From Sediminibacterium soli (GTDB taxonomy: Bacteria > Bacteroidota > Bacteroidia > Chitinophagales > Chitinophagaceae), in the NCBI RefSeq assembly GCF_009939225.1, contig NZ_JAACJR010000008.1, forward strand, positions 59,107 to 123,106: DNA of 64,000 nt. The letters are read 5' to 3'. This document shows, in pieces, positions 14,524 through 23,500 of the stretch (its first letter is position 1; each line of letters begins with the position of its first letter). The position numbers and the translations under genes are program-made. Below the pieces are notes generated by a model. That model made no database searches and had not been told where the DNA came from. It saw nothing but the letters and a program-made list of their open reading frames with translations.

Positions 14524-16392
14524 ATGCCGATATCCCTGCGTGTGGTTTTGTTACTGTTGCTTGTTTCCTGTTGGAAGGGCGGCCTGTTGGCCCAGGATAA
14601 CAGCACGCATTTTTATCTGTATGAAGACACCTCGCGTTACCCCGATCCGCAGCGGGTATTGCAGCTGTACCGGAATCACCAGGTAAAACAGGCGCCGGAT
14701 AAGGGAAAGAATCCGGGTTTTACACGGTCGCTTTTCTGGCTGCTGTACGAAAACCCGGTTGACAGACCGGCAGATTCCCTGCTGCTGTATATAGGCCACC
14801 ACCATATTAACCGGATCCATTTTTATTTTATCAGCGACAGCAGCACACTGCTGCAGTGGGTTACCGGTGATTATTTTCCTTTCCGCCAGCGACCGGTGGA
14901 GGCAACGGGGTTTTATTTTCCCATCAACAAAAAAGGCATTTACCTGGCGCAGATAGACAAGCGGAACGAATCGTTACAGCTCTCCTATTACCTCACCGAT
15001 AAAGTCCGTGCCCTTCGCGAAGAATCGGGTACCAAAACCACGGTCTTCCTTTTTACCGGTATGCTGCTGCTGCTGGTCATTTTCGGTATCTATCTTTTTA
15101 TCATGGAGAAAGACAGGCTGTACCTGTACTATATCCTCTATATCGGTTCGGGCTGGCTTTGGGTGTTATCGAATGCGGGTTATGGATTTGAATACCTCTG
15201 GCCCAACCTGCCCTGGTTTGCCAGTAAAGCCCGACCCATATTTGTGGTGGTGCCGCTTATTTTTGCATCTATATTCCTGGTACGGTATATCGGTGGCATA
15301 AAAAGCAGGTGGCTGCTCAACACATTTCGTTCCATCAATACGCTGCTGCTGGGCTGCATCGTGCTGACGCTTTGCCTGAACGACCAGAACCAGCAGAACA
15401 ACTGGTGGCTGTACCTGCAATACCTGGTGCCTATATTCCCGCTTACCTATATCATTCTTTCATTCACCATTTTGATTTCCGCATCCTGGCGTGGCAACCG
15501 GCTGGCGGTGTTTTACCTGGTTTCGCAGTCGGTGCTGCTGGTGTCGGCAGTGCTGCAGGTGTCTTTTTCACTGGGCAGTCTTAACCGCTTCGATCATTTC
15601 TTCAGTCATTATGGTCTTGCTTTCGGCTATGTGGTGGAAGCAATCATCCTCACCGCCGGGCTTGTATACCGGTTCAGCCGGTATCGGCTCGACAAAGAAA
15701 ACCTGCTGATAGAAATGAACCGGCAGCAGCAGGAAAACACGCATGTGCTGATGCAGGTGCAGCAGGAAGAGCGCAGTCGCATCGCCACCCAATTGCACGA
15801 TGTGGCCGGATCCTTACTTTCGGCGGTAAAACTCAATCTCTCATCGATCAGGGAAAAAAACCTGTTCCTGCAGCCCGATACATCGGCCAAGTTTGAAAAA
15901 ACCGAGGAAGCCGTGGGCATCGTATCTGATATGGTCCGTAACCTCAGCCATGCGCTGAGTCCTGTCATGCTTACGCAGGTGGGCTTTCGAACGGCGCTGG
16001 AAAAATTGGTGGGTATCTTTAACGCATCGGGCAAGATCCATATGCAATTGGTGGTGATCGGGTTTGACAGGTATGAACCAAGACTGGAGCAGTATTATTT
16101 GGCGCTTTACGGCATTGCCTATGAGCTGCTCAACAATATTGCCAAACATTCGGGCGCCGGTCATGCGCTGTTACAGGTATCGGAACATGAGGATGTGTTC
16201 AGCCTTATTGCGGAAGACGACGGCGTGGGACTGGAACAGGTGTCGGGCGATGGATTGGGACTGGCAGGCATCCGGTCAAAGACAAACTATTACGGCGGTT
16301 CGATGGCCATTGACCGCAACGAACCGAAAGGACTGATTGTAACGATAGAAATACCCATTACCTATGACACCAAGCAGGATCATACTGGCTGA
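14524..16392 (+). CDS. 7TM-DISM sensor histidine kinase (HisKA_3/NarX type)
   Basis: A 622-residue membrane sensor kinase. A signal peptide (to about residue 23, G-L-L-A-Q) is followed by a periplasmic 7TMR-DISM-like sensor domain, seven membrane spans (about 165-395), a coiled linker, then the DHp helix of the NarL-partner class, E-E-R-S-R-I-A-T-Q-L-H-D-V-A-G with the phosphate-accepting His, and a HATPase domain: E-L-L-N-N-I-A-K-H-S (N box), D-D-G-V-G (G1) and G-L-G-L-A-G-I (G2). The ATG at 14524 was chosen because a perfect promoter ends 18 nt before it and a signal peptide starts there. It overlaps the response regulator gene by 29 nt, a coupled two-component operon. Signal unknown. Confidence 0.9.
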   Translation: MPISLRVVLLLLLVSCWKGGLLAQDNSTHFYLYEDTSRYPDPQRVLQLYRNHQVKQAPDKGKNPGFTRSLFWLLYENPVDRPADSLLLYIGHHHINRIHFYFISDSSTLLQWVTGDYFPFRQRPVEATGFYFPINKKGIYLAQIDKRNESLQLSYYLTDKVRALREESGTKTTVFLFTGMLLLLVIFGIYLFIMEKDRLYLYYILYIGSGWLWVLSNAGYGFEYLWPNLPWFASKARPIFVVVPLIFASIFLVRYIGGIKSRWLLNTFRSINTLLLGCIVLTLCLNDQNQQNNWWLYLQYLVPIFPLTYIILSFTILISASWRGNRLAVFYLVSQSVLLVSAVLQVSFSLGSLNRFDHFFSHYGLAFGYVVEAIILTAGLVYRFSRYRLDKENLLIEMNRQQQENTHVLMQVQQEERSRIATQLHDVAGSLLSAVKLNLSSIREKNLFLQPDTSAKFEKTEEAVGIVSDMVRNLSHALSPVMLTQVGFRTALEKLVGIFNASGKIHMQLVVIGFDRYEPRLEQYYLALYGIAYELLNNIAKHSGAGHALLQVSEHEDVFSLIAEDDGVGLEQVSGDGLGLAGIRSKTNYYGGSMAIDRNEPKGLIVTIEIPITYDTKQDHTG

Positions 16393-17002
16393 CGATCACC
16401 AGTTCATGCTGGAGGGCGTACAGTCGATCTTAAAAGACGATGCTTCCCTGGAAATTGTGGCAACCGCGCACAATGGCCATCAACTGATGGATGCCGTGGC
16501 GCAGGAAAGACCCGACCTGGTGGTTCTTGACCTCAACATGCCGGGATACGATGGACTGCAATGCCTGGAAAAGATCAAGCAGCAGTTTCCGCGTGTGAAG
16601 GTACTGGTACTGTCCAATTATTCGCAACCCGACCTGGTGGGCACGGTAAAGAAAATGCAGGCTGATGGGTACCTCGTAAAAAATTCAACCGCCGCCGAAT
16701 TGCGGGATGCGATCAGCATGCTGTTATCGGGCGAGACGCATTTTCCGGCCACCGAAGAACTGAAACCGGTTTCGGAAGACTCTTATTTCTTCGATGAGTT
16801 CCTGAAAAAATACCAGCTCACCAAACGGGAAGTGGAAGTGATCCGGCTGGTATGCCGCGAGATGAGCACCAAGGAAATCGCAGCCGAGCTTTTCCTGAGC
16901 GAGCTGACGGTCAACACCCATCGCAGGAATATCCTCAAAAAATTATCACTCAAAAACGTGGCCGGCCTGGTGAACTTTGCCAAACAAAACCAGATTTTGT
17001 AA
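16364..17002 (+). CDS. NarL/FixJ-type response regulator
   Basis: A 212-residue cytoplasmic transcription regulator, partner of the overlapping kinase. The receiver domain (1-120) has the acidic pair D10-D11, the phosphorylation site Asp56 in V-V-L-D-L-N-M-P-G, a Ser/Thr switch in V-L-S-N-Y and Lys106 or so in G-Y-L-V-K-N. A LuxR-type HTH (about 150-208) shows L-T-K-R-E-V-E-V-I-R-L-V, M-S-T-K-E-I-A-A-E-L-F-L-S-E-L-T-V-N-T-H-R-R-N-I-L-K-K-L. Target genes are not evident; autoregulation is usual in this class. Confidence 0.95.
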   Translation: MTPSRIILADDHQFMLEGVQSILKDDASLEIVATAHNGHQLMDAVAQERPDLVVLDLNMPGYDGLQCLEKIKQQFPRVKVLVLSNYSQPDLVGTVKKMQADGYLVKNSTAAELRDAISMLLSGETHFPATEELKPVSEDSYFFDEFLKKYQLTKREVEVIRLVCREMSTKEIAAELFLSELTVNTHRRNILKKLSLKNVAGLVNFAKQNQIL

Positions 17003-17066
17003 CTGCAGGAATGTTGACATGTCGGTATCCGAGAATTTTGAAACCCCTGTCTTTATTTACTGCAGC

Positions 17067-17465
17067 TTACCGCCTGCTGTATACCTTATCCCCCATCCGC
17101 AACTCGGATTTCGATACTTTCATGGTCAGACCGATCACCCTGGTTTGCTGCCAGCTGCCGCCGGTAAATTGCTGGTGATAGGCTTCCCAGTAACCGGCGC
17201 GTATAAACTCCACTTCCTTTATACAAATACCACCCAGGGCCGAAGACGGTAATGCAGTGCCCATGGCGTACACGGTGCCGGTGCCGGTTTGATGCAGGTC
17301 AACGCCGCTGATGCGCACCATCGCCCCGGTGGCGGTGTCTTTCCATATACCGTTGATATCGGCCGCTGAAAAACCAACCTGGTTCGTCGCCTCCCGTATA
17401 TCTCCCCTACAACCTGTGAATACGGAAACCACCAATACAAGCAAGACCAGCCTGTTGTTTCTCAT
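17067..17465 (-). CDS. Hypothetical lipoprotein
   Basis: A 132-residue protein with a type II signal peptide; the lipobox V-F-T-G-C places the acylated cysteine at residue 19. The mature part is strand-rich (I-N-G-I-W-K-D-T-A-T-G-A-M-V-R-I-S-G, W-E-A-Y-H-Q-Q-F-T-G-G-S-W) and looks like a small lipocalin- or META-like beta domain, ending in S-K-S-E-L-R-M-G-D-K-V-Y. No family recognised. Membrane attached, probably periplasmic face. It is convergent with the response regulator gene. Confidence 0.7.
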   Translation of the reverse strand: MRNNRLVLLVLVVSVFTGCRGDIREATNQVGFSAADINGIWKDTATGAMVRISGVDLHQTGTGTVYAMGTALPSSALGGICIKEVEFIRAGYWEAYHQQFTGGSWQQTRVIGLTMKVSKSELRMGDKVYSRR

Positions 17466-17539
17466 AAAGCACCCAGCGTTTAGAAGAACAAATCTATCCC
17501 TCCCAAACGCCCCCGGAAATCCCTATTTATAAGTATTGT

Positions 17540-17622
17540 TCACCCCCCATTCCCCTGTTCCTTGCTCCCCTGTTCCCTGTTCCCTGTTCCTTGCTCCTCT
17601 GTTCCCCTATTCCTCTCTTCCA
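17540..17622. repeat. TTCCCTGTTCC dispersed repeat run, copy 2
   Basis: About seven tandem variants of CCCTGTTCCTTGCTCC between the lipoprotein and GH43 genes, running up to the GH43 stop codon. Same family as 14434-14497. Confidence 0.7.
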
Positions 17623-18594
17623 TCACCTTCTTCTCGCCGGGGTAAACAGACTCAGGTCCCATTCGCGGAGCCAGTGTATTTCCATCTTCCCGTCGGCGGT
17701 GATGGTGATGGGCAGGAATACGTATTCGGAATCGGGTTTGCCGCCGCCGTTCCATCGGTCGCCCATATAAAGATAGGCATCGGTATAACCGGGTATTTTG
17801 AAGATAAAGCAGGGCTGCGAGTTAAAGGAGTTGTTACCCGCATCGCCGGTAAACGGATTGCCGCCCCTGGTGTACGGACCGAGTATGGCCGAAGAGGTGT
17901 AAAAGGTGCCGGGGTTGGGCGTCCATCCCGAACACTGGCTTGTAAGTAAATAATACACCCCCCTTCTTTTCAGGACGCCCGGCCCCTCGCAATGGGCATT
18001 GATATCCGAATCGTTGGTGGTGATGTCGAGATAATCTTCTGTCAGCTCCACCATACGGATGGTGCGGTTCACATGGTCTGCGGCATAACCGATATAGGCT
18101 TTTTTGGTTTCCGGTTCGAGGTACATGCCGATATCGCGCGACTCATGCCCGTTGGGACGGAAATGTTTTTTTAGCACGAAAGGGCCTTCCGGCTTATCGC
18201 TGGTGGCAACACCGAGTTCGGCAACATCGTAATTACGGCTGTCGTAGTGAAACCACATCACATAACGATTGTTTTTGGGATCGTAAATGACTTTGGGTCT
18301 TTCCAGCACGGGTATTTCTCCCTTGGTAAGCACCACGCCTTCTTTTTTCCAGTTATACAGGTCTTTCGAGGAATAACAGGATACGCCCTGTGGTGTTCCC
18401 CTGTGCTCGCCGTACCAGTAAAAAGTGTGTGTGGAATCAACATACAACAGGTTTCCGCCATGGGCATCGATATGCACACCGTTTTCGTCGAGCCATTGCC
18501 CGCCGGGTTTAAAGGAACTGTAGCGCGGCTGTGAGAAACCGGCTGTAACCGATACCTGCAGCAGCAGGCATACCTGCATGAGCCTGAAAAGCAT
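17623..18594 (-). CDS. Glycoside hydrolase family 43-like enzyme, secreted
   Basis: A 323-residue secreted five-bladed beta-propeller hydrolase resembling GH43 (arabinanase, xylosidase or galactanase activities). After a signal peptide (to about residue 21) come I-D-A-H-G-G-N-L-L-Y (42-51, likely catalytic base Asp in blade 1), Y-W-Y-G-E-H-R, Y-S-S-K-D-L-Y-N-W-K, E-R-P-K-V-I-Y-D-P, C-E-G-P-G-V-L-K-R-R-G-V-Y-Y-L-L-T-S (likely acid Glu) and Q-P-C-F-I-F-K-I-P-G-Y-T-D-A-Y-L-Y-M-G-D-R-W. This layout is like the GH43 subfamilies that hydrolyse galactan side chains, but the substrate is not certain. It lies 97 nt behind the NlpC/P60 gene; the two may be cotranscribed. Confidence 0.8.
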   Translation of the reverse strand: MLFRLMQVCLLLQVSVTAGFSQPRYSSFKPGGQWLDENGVHIDAHGGNLLYVDSTHTFYWYGEHRGTPQGVSCYSSKDLYNWKKEGVVLTKGEIPVLERPKVIYDPKNNRYVMWFHYDSRNYDVAELGVATSDKPEGPFVLKKHFRPNGHESRDIGMYLEPETKKAYIGYAADHVNRTIRMVELTEDYLDITTNDSDINAHCEGPGVLKRRGVYYLLTSQCSGWTPNPGTFYTSSAILGPYTRGGNPFTGDAGNNSFNSQPCFIFKIPGYTDAYLYMGDRWNGGGKPDSEYVFLPITITADGKMEIHWLREWDLSLFTPARRR

Positions 18595-18691
18595 ATCCGT
18601 ATGTTTTTTTATCGTTTGGTTTGAAAATTTTTTCTACAATAAAACAGGAAGTATGTCCGCCAAAAAATGCGGGCTCCGTAAAGAATCCATG

Positions 18692-19459
18692 TTACCCATT
18701 GATCCGCCTGATGATCCTGAGTGTATGCGTGCGCTCGCCGGTATCGGAACTGACAATACCCATATTGTCGATGGGATCGATGCGTACGCGGCCGGAGGAA
18801 TGAATGATCCTGTCGGGACCCAGCAATATGCCCACATGGGTGATGCGGCCTTCTTCGTTGTCAAAAAAAGCAAGATCACCCTCATTCGCTTCCTGCAGAA
18901 ACCCGACAAGTTCGCCTGTTTCTGCCTGCTGGTAAGAATCGCGGGGCAGCTGTTTGTTGAAAAAAAGGAATACCTGCTGTACAAAGCCGCTGCAGTCTAT
19001 GCCAAATACAGAGCGTCCGCCCCAGAGATAGGGCGTATTGAGGTACTGCCTGGAAAAAGCCACCAACGCCCTTTTATCGAACGGCGTGCCCGATGGATCA
19101 TGGCGTTTGCCCGCGTAGGAGCAGTGAAAAGCGCCGATGCTGCCCCGGCCGTTTTCCAGCATATCGATGGAACAGCCCAGGGGTACCTGCATGGTTTGAT
19201 CGTTGAACAGGATCGTGTTGATCCATTCTGCCGTAAGCTGTTTGTGCCAGGTCTTCTCCGTTTCCGGCACCTCGGCAAATTGTGTGCGCTGGCACCAGCC
19301 TTCGTATCCGTCAAAAAGGGCGCGGATACGTAGGAAATCCCGGGTCGTTTCCAGCAGTTCGGCTGCCTCCCCAAACAGCATCTGGCTTACCATCTCAGTC
19401 CTGTGCGATGCCTCTTTGCGCATCGGGGATATGGGAACGATACAAACGATCATATTCAT
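18692..19459 (-). CDS. NlpC/P60 family peptidoglycan hydrolase
   Basis: A 255-residue cysteine peptidase that should cut D-gamma-glutamyl bonds in cell-wall peptides. The C-terminal NlpC/P60 domain has the catalytic Cys in G-I-D-C-S-G-F, a His in I-T-H-V-G-I-L-L and the leading Y-L-W-G-G-R-S. The N-terminal half (V-S-Q-M-L-F-G-E, D-G-Y-E-G-W-C-Q) is an SH3-like module typical of YkfC-type dipeptide endopeptidases. There is no clear signal peptide, so a cytoplasmic role in recycling muropeptides is likely. The start may be MNM (used) or MIV six bases later; codons further upstream overlap the region of the divergent sigma gene. A TATCTTTC box lies 15 nt upstream. Confidence 0.87.
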   Translation of the reverse strand: MNMIVCIVPISPMRKEASHRTEMVSQMLFGEAAELLETTRDFLRIRALFDGYEGWCQRTQFAEVPETEKTWHKQLTAEWINTILFNDQTMQVPLGCSIDMLENGRGSIGAFHCSYAGKRHDPSGTPFDKRALVAFSRQYLNTPYLWGGRSVFGIDCSGFVQQVFLFFNKQLPRDSYQQAETGELVGFLQEANEGDLAFFDNEEGRITHVGILLGPDRIIHSSGRVRIDPIDNMGIVSSDTGERTHTLRIIRRING

Positions 19460-19527
19460 TTGCCGAGTTTGCGGAAAGATATGGAAATTTACAGGGGCTG
19501 CATCTAACAGAAAAGCTATTTTCAGGC

Positions 19528-20091
19528 GTGGCGCAGGAACGATACGACCATATTGAAGACCAGGAGCTATTAGACAGGTTCTATAAAGACCGTAACAACG
19601 AGTGGCTGGGCATACTGCTGCAGCGGTATACACTGCTGTTGCTGGGTGTGTGTATGAAATACCTGAAGAACGAAGAAGAAGCCCGTGATGCGGTGCAGCA
19701 GATATTCCTGAAAGCGATCATGGAGCTGGAGAAATACCGGGTATCGTACATCAAAAGCTGGCTGTATATGGTGGCCCGCAACCATTGCCTGATGAAGCTG
19801 CGCGATAAACATGTGACGGTGCCGGTAGAAGAGAAAACACAGCTGGCGGCAACCGAAACGGACAAAAACGAGCTGGCCGATAAGGAGCTCACGCTTACAC
19901 AGCTGGAAGCGGCCCTGGAAGAACTGAGCCCGGAACAGAAAAATTGCATCCGTCTGTTCTACCTGCAAAAGAAAAGCTACCAGGAGATCGTTTCTATTAC
20001 AGGCTATACGCTTTTGCAGGTAAAAAGTTATATCCAGAACGGTAAACGAAACCTGAGAATACTGGTCGAAAAGAAAATGAAACAAAGGTAA
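19528..20091 (+). CDS. RNA polymerase ECF-type sigma factor
   Basis: A 187-residue sigma-70 family factor. Region 2 shows Y-L-K-N-E-E-E-A-R-D-A-V-Q-Q-I-F-L-K-A and Y-I-K-S-W-L-Y-M-V-A-R-N-H-C; region 4 shows L-E-E-L-S-P-E-Q-K-N-C-I-R-L-F-Y-L-Q-K-K-S-Y-Q-E-I and the recognition helix V-K-S-Y-I-Q-N-G-K-R-N-L. No ATG is available at the expected place; the frame enters from the divergent NlpC gene, and I take the GTG at 19528 (read as M-A-Q-E-R-Y). The stop codon overlaps the start of the next gene (TAATG), so the two are translationally coupled, as sigma and anti-sigma genes usually are. Confidence 0.87.
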   Translation: MAQERYDHIEDQELLDRFYKDRNNEWLGILLQRYTLLLLGVCMKYLKNEEEARDAVQQIFLKAIMELEKYRVSYIKSWLYMVARNHCLMKLRDKHVTVPVEEKTQLAATETDKNELADKELTLTQLEAALEELSPEQKNCIRLFYLQKKSYQEIVSITGYTLLQVKSYIQNGKRNLRILVEKKMKQR

Positions 20092-20450
20092 TGGCAGACC
20101 TGAAAGACATATTGAACAGTGACGATGAACTGAACCACGAAGAACTGATGCGCTACCTCGAAGGGAACGCATCGGAAGAGGAACGTTTTGCCATTGAAAA
20201 ACAGATGGCCGATTCTGCTTTTGTAGACGATGCGGTGGAAGGACTGCAGCGTTTCAAAGACCCCGGGCAGGCGCTCAGCTACGCGGACCAGCTTGACAAA
20301 CAACTGCAGAAATACACCAGGCTCCGCCAGGCCCGCAAACGCAAACGCAGGCTGAAAGACCAGAACTGGCTGGTGATTGCCATATTCGGCATTCTGGCGC
20401 TCTGCGTTGCCGGCTACCTGCTGATCCATTTCTTTATGCACAAAGGATAA
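20091..20450 (+). CDS. Small membrane protein, putative anti-sigma partner
   Basis: A 119-residue protein: an N-terminal acidic helical part (N-H-E-E-L-M-R-Y-L-E-G-N-A-S-E-E-E-R, 15-32) similar in pattern to the anti-sigma or zinc-finger-less ASD start, a basic stretch (A-R-K-R-K-R-R-L-K), and one C-terminal membrane span (93-114) leaving five residues outside. Overlap of its ATG with the stop of the sigma gene and the helix-plus-single-span layout suggest control of that factor, but the protein lacks a cysteine zinc finger and the role is inferred. A strong bidirectional terminator follows. Confidence 0.7.
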   Translation: MADLKDILNSDDELNHEELMRYLEGNASEEERFAIEKQMADSAFVDDAVEGLQRFKDPGQALSYADQLDKQLQKYTRLRQARKRKRRLKDQNWLVIAIFGILALCVAGYLLIHFFMHKG

Positions 20451-20476
20451 ACCACCCTACAAACACCGATCATAGG

Positions 20477-20520
20477 TATAAAAAGCAAAGATCTCCCTCG
20501 GGAGATCTTTGCTTTTTATA
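20477..20520. terminator. Bidirectional terminator, 21-bp perfect stem
   Basis: Arms 20477-20497 and 20500-20520 are perfect complements (TATAAAAAGCAAAGATCTCCC) around a 2-4 nt turn, with A and T runs at the ends so that both strands finish in a T tract. It lies between the convergent sigma operon and the T9SS protein gene. Confidence 0.93.
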
Positions 20521-20549
20521 CGGAAGGTAACACGCAGTTACCAGGGTTA

Positions 20550-23500
20550 CTACCCTCTTGTCTTGATCAGTTGCACCACTTTTCTTCTGCCTCCCTGGGT
20601 AAACTCAGCATAATACGTGCCGCTGCTGTAGGTATGTCCTACCTGCAGACTGCTGTTTGCCTGGAGTTTAGTCCTTGCCTCAACCGTTCTTCCTGTTCCA
20701 TCCAGCACACGGAGACTAACCGGAGCATCGCTCCTGCTTGTGAGTTTGAGGGTGAAATAGGTGGTTGAAGGGTTCGGCATCACGGTCACCGCAAGTTCCG
20801 CTTCGGAAACAGCAGCTGCAGTGGTGGCTTTTGCAGCCATTTCCTGCGTTACCGTTTGCTTCGTGGTGGTTGCGAAGGCGCTGCTGCTGCCGCTGTTGCA
20901 AGGAGCCTGCTCACAGCTGCCCAGCCTGTCGCCACCATGACCGCCGCAGGTGCCGTTCAGATGCGCCGGCACGGCGTTAACCGATATCTCTATGGTATGT
21001 GAACCGTTCTTACCGTCTGTGGCATGACATACAAATACTTTGGCACCGCCTTTGGTTCCTGGTACACGTATATCGGTTACACAGATGGTAATGCTTGTTG
21101 TGTAACTGCAGTTGTACCTGTTGGTAACCGTTACCACGAATGTGTAACTGCCGGCCGCCACCGGTGAGAACACCGGCGCTGCACTGCTTGTGCTGTTCAG
21201 CAGGTTGGTGGCACTGCCCGTCCAGCTATACCTGTAAGGTGCACCCACTGAGGGCAGTGTACCTACCTGCAGGGCTGTGCTCTGCGCACCATAACCCAGG
21301 TAGAGATTGGTTGCCACACCACCGGTGTACGTACTGGTTGTCGGAACAGACGTGATATACGGTGCAAACACCGCTCCGATCGCGATCTTCTGGATGGCTG
21401 TTCCTGTGTTTCCGGAAGGATCTGTCGCTTTCCAGGTACGGGTGATCAGATTGCCGGTTGTTTCATCTGTATAAGTGATCGAAGAAACATGGCAATTGTC
21501 TGTTGCCGTTGCCGTACCTGTTGCCGCCGGTGCAGTTGCGCCGCCGCAGTTAACCGTGGTATCGGCAGGTGCTGTCACCACAGGTGGTGTTGCATCCGTA
21601 ACCATAATGGTCTGGTTCTGCGTTGTGGTATTGCCATTTCCATCATCGTATTTCCATACAATGGTGTAAGTGCCTCTTGTCGTATAGATCAGCTGGTCAC
21701 TTGTTGTGGCAGTGATTACGCCTGTACAGTTATCTGTCGCTTTTGGTGCGTTGATAACCACTGCTGAGCATAGACCCGAGATCGTTGGCAGGGTTGCCAC
21801 CTGCGGAACAGGAGCCGTAATGTCTTTCACGATCACGGTCTGCGTCTGCGAAACGGCATTACCGCTTGCATCCCTGTATACCCAGTTAACCGTGTAGGTT
21901 CCCTGAGCTGTATATACCAATGGATCTTCTGTAACGCCACTGATGATTCCGCCGCAGTTGTCAACTGCTATAGGAAGCGGCACTGTTACCGAGCACTCGC
22001 CTGTAAGTACCGGCAATTCTGCTACAGTCGGAACAGGTGCGATATTGTCTTTTACCGTTACGGTCTGCGTTTGGGTTACGGTAAGACCGCTCAGATCAGT
22101 TGCTGTCCAGGTAATGGTGGTAACCCCTACCGGATAAACCTCATCCAGCGCCTTACCATCGTCTCTCACACCAGCCACGCTTGCCAGTCCACAGTTGTCC
22201 GAGGTCGCGGGTGCCGTAGCAGCCACCGCTGCGCCGCAAACGCCTGCGTCGTTGTTTACGCTGATATCAACCGGGATATTCATCAGCGGAGCCTGGTTAT
22301 CCGTTACCGTTACGGTCTGCGTTGCGGTACTGGTGTTGCCGGATCTGTCCGTTACAGTCCAGGTAATCGTGGTAACCCCAATCGGGTACCTGCCTCCGGT
22401 GAGGAAGGAACTGCTGTTGTTAACCACGCTCTGCACACCGCAGTTATCCGATGCCACAGGCGAACCGAGGTTCACCGCAGCGCCGCAATAACCCAGGTCT
22501 GCATTTACGCTGACAGAAGCGGGTGCCGTAATGGTCGGATTGGTCACATCCACCACGGTACCGATAACCACCGGCTGCACGGCCGATACGCAGCCATTTG
22601 CCGTTCTGACAGCCGCGTAATATGTGCCTGCTGTCAATCCGGCAAAGGTGTTGGAAGCCTGGTAGCTGCCGCCGCCATTTCTTGAATACAGATAAGGTGT
22701 GGATCCGCCTGTTACCGAAACAACAAGGCTTCCGCTGGCACCGCCCGCACAGGCAACATCGGTTTTTTCTACCGAAACAATGGGCTGTCCGTTCACCGTT
22801 ACGATTGCCGTAGCGGTGCCTACATTGCCGCTGCCATCGGTTACGCTGAGTGTAACCGTATTGGCCCCCACATTGGCCGAAGTAAAGTCTGTCTGGCTCA
22901 ATGCATAAGAAGCGATACTGCAGTTATCGGTAGAACCGTTATTTATCTGCGCCGGTGTGATAACGGCATTGCCGTTTTGATCCAGACAGACAGCGATATT
23001 TCTTGTAACAACCTTAGGACTGATATTATCCACCACTGTAACCGTTGCTGTGCCCGAGGCAGAATTGCCCGCGGCGTCTGTTACGATCAGCGTGGCGGTA
23101 TTATTGCCCAGTTTGCTGCAGTCGTACACATTGCTGGTACCCGTGCTGGCATAAGACGCCTGTACACAGAGACGTTTTACCGTTCCGTAACAGGGATCGC
23201 CAAATATTGCATTGCTGGCGGCAATGGTAAAGCTGTTCTTACCGATGGCCTGGCTCAATACAGACATGCTGAGCGAAGAATGACAGGCTCCGAGCGCAAA
23301 ATTACCGCAGGTTCCGGTGGGTGATCCGTACGATGCAAAATCGATGGCACTGATCAGTTTCCCTGCCGGCGCGGTGATGGTAAGCCAGCTGCCCTCTGCC
23401 GCTGTTGCGCAGATGATGCCGCTGCTGTTGGTAAGGAAGGTTACGGCGCCGCAGTTATCGGTACTGCCATCATCGAGCGATGCGGCATTCAGCGTTGCCT

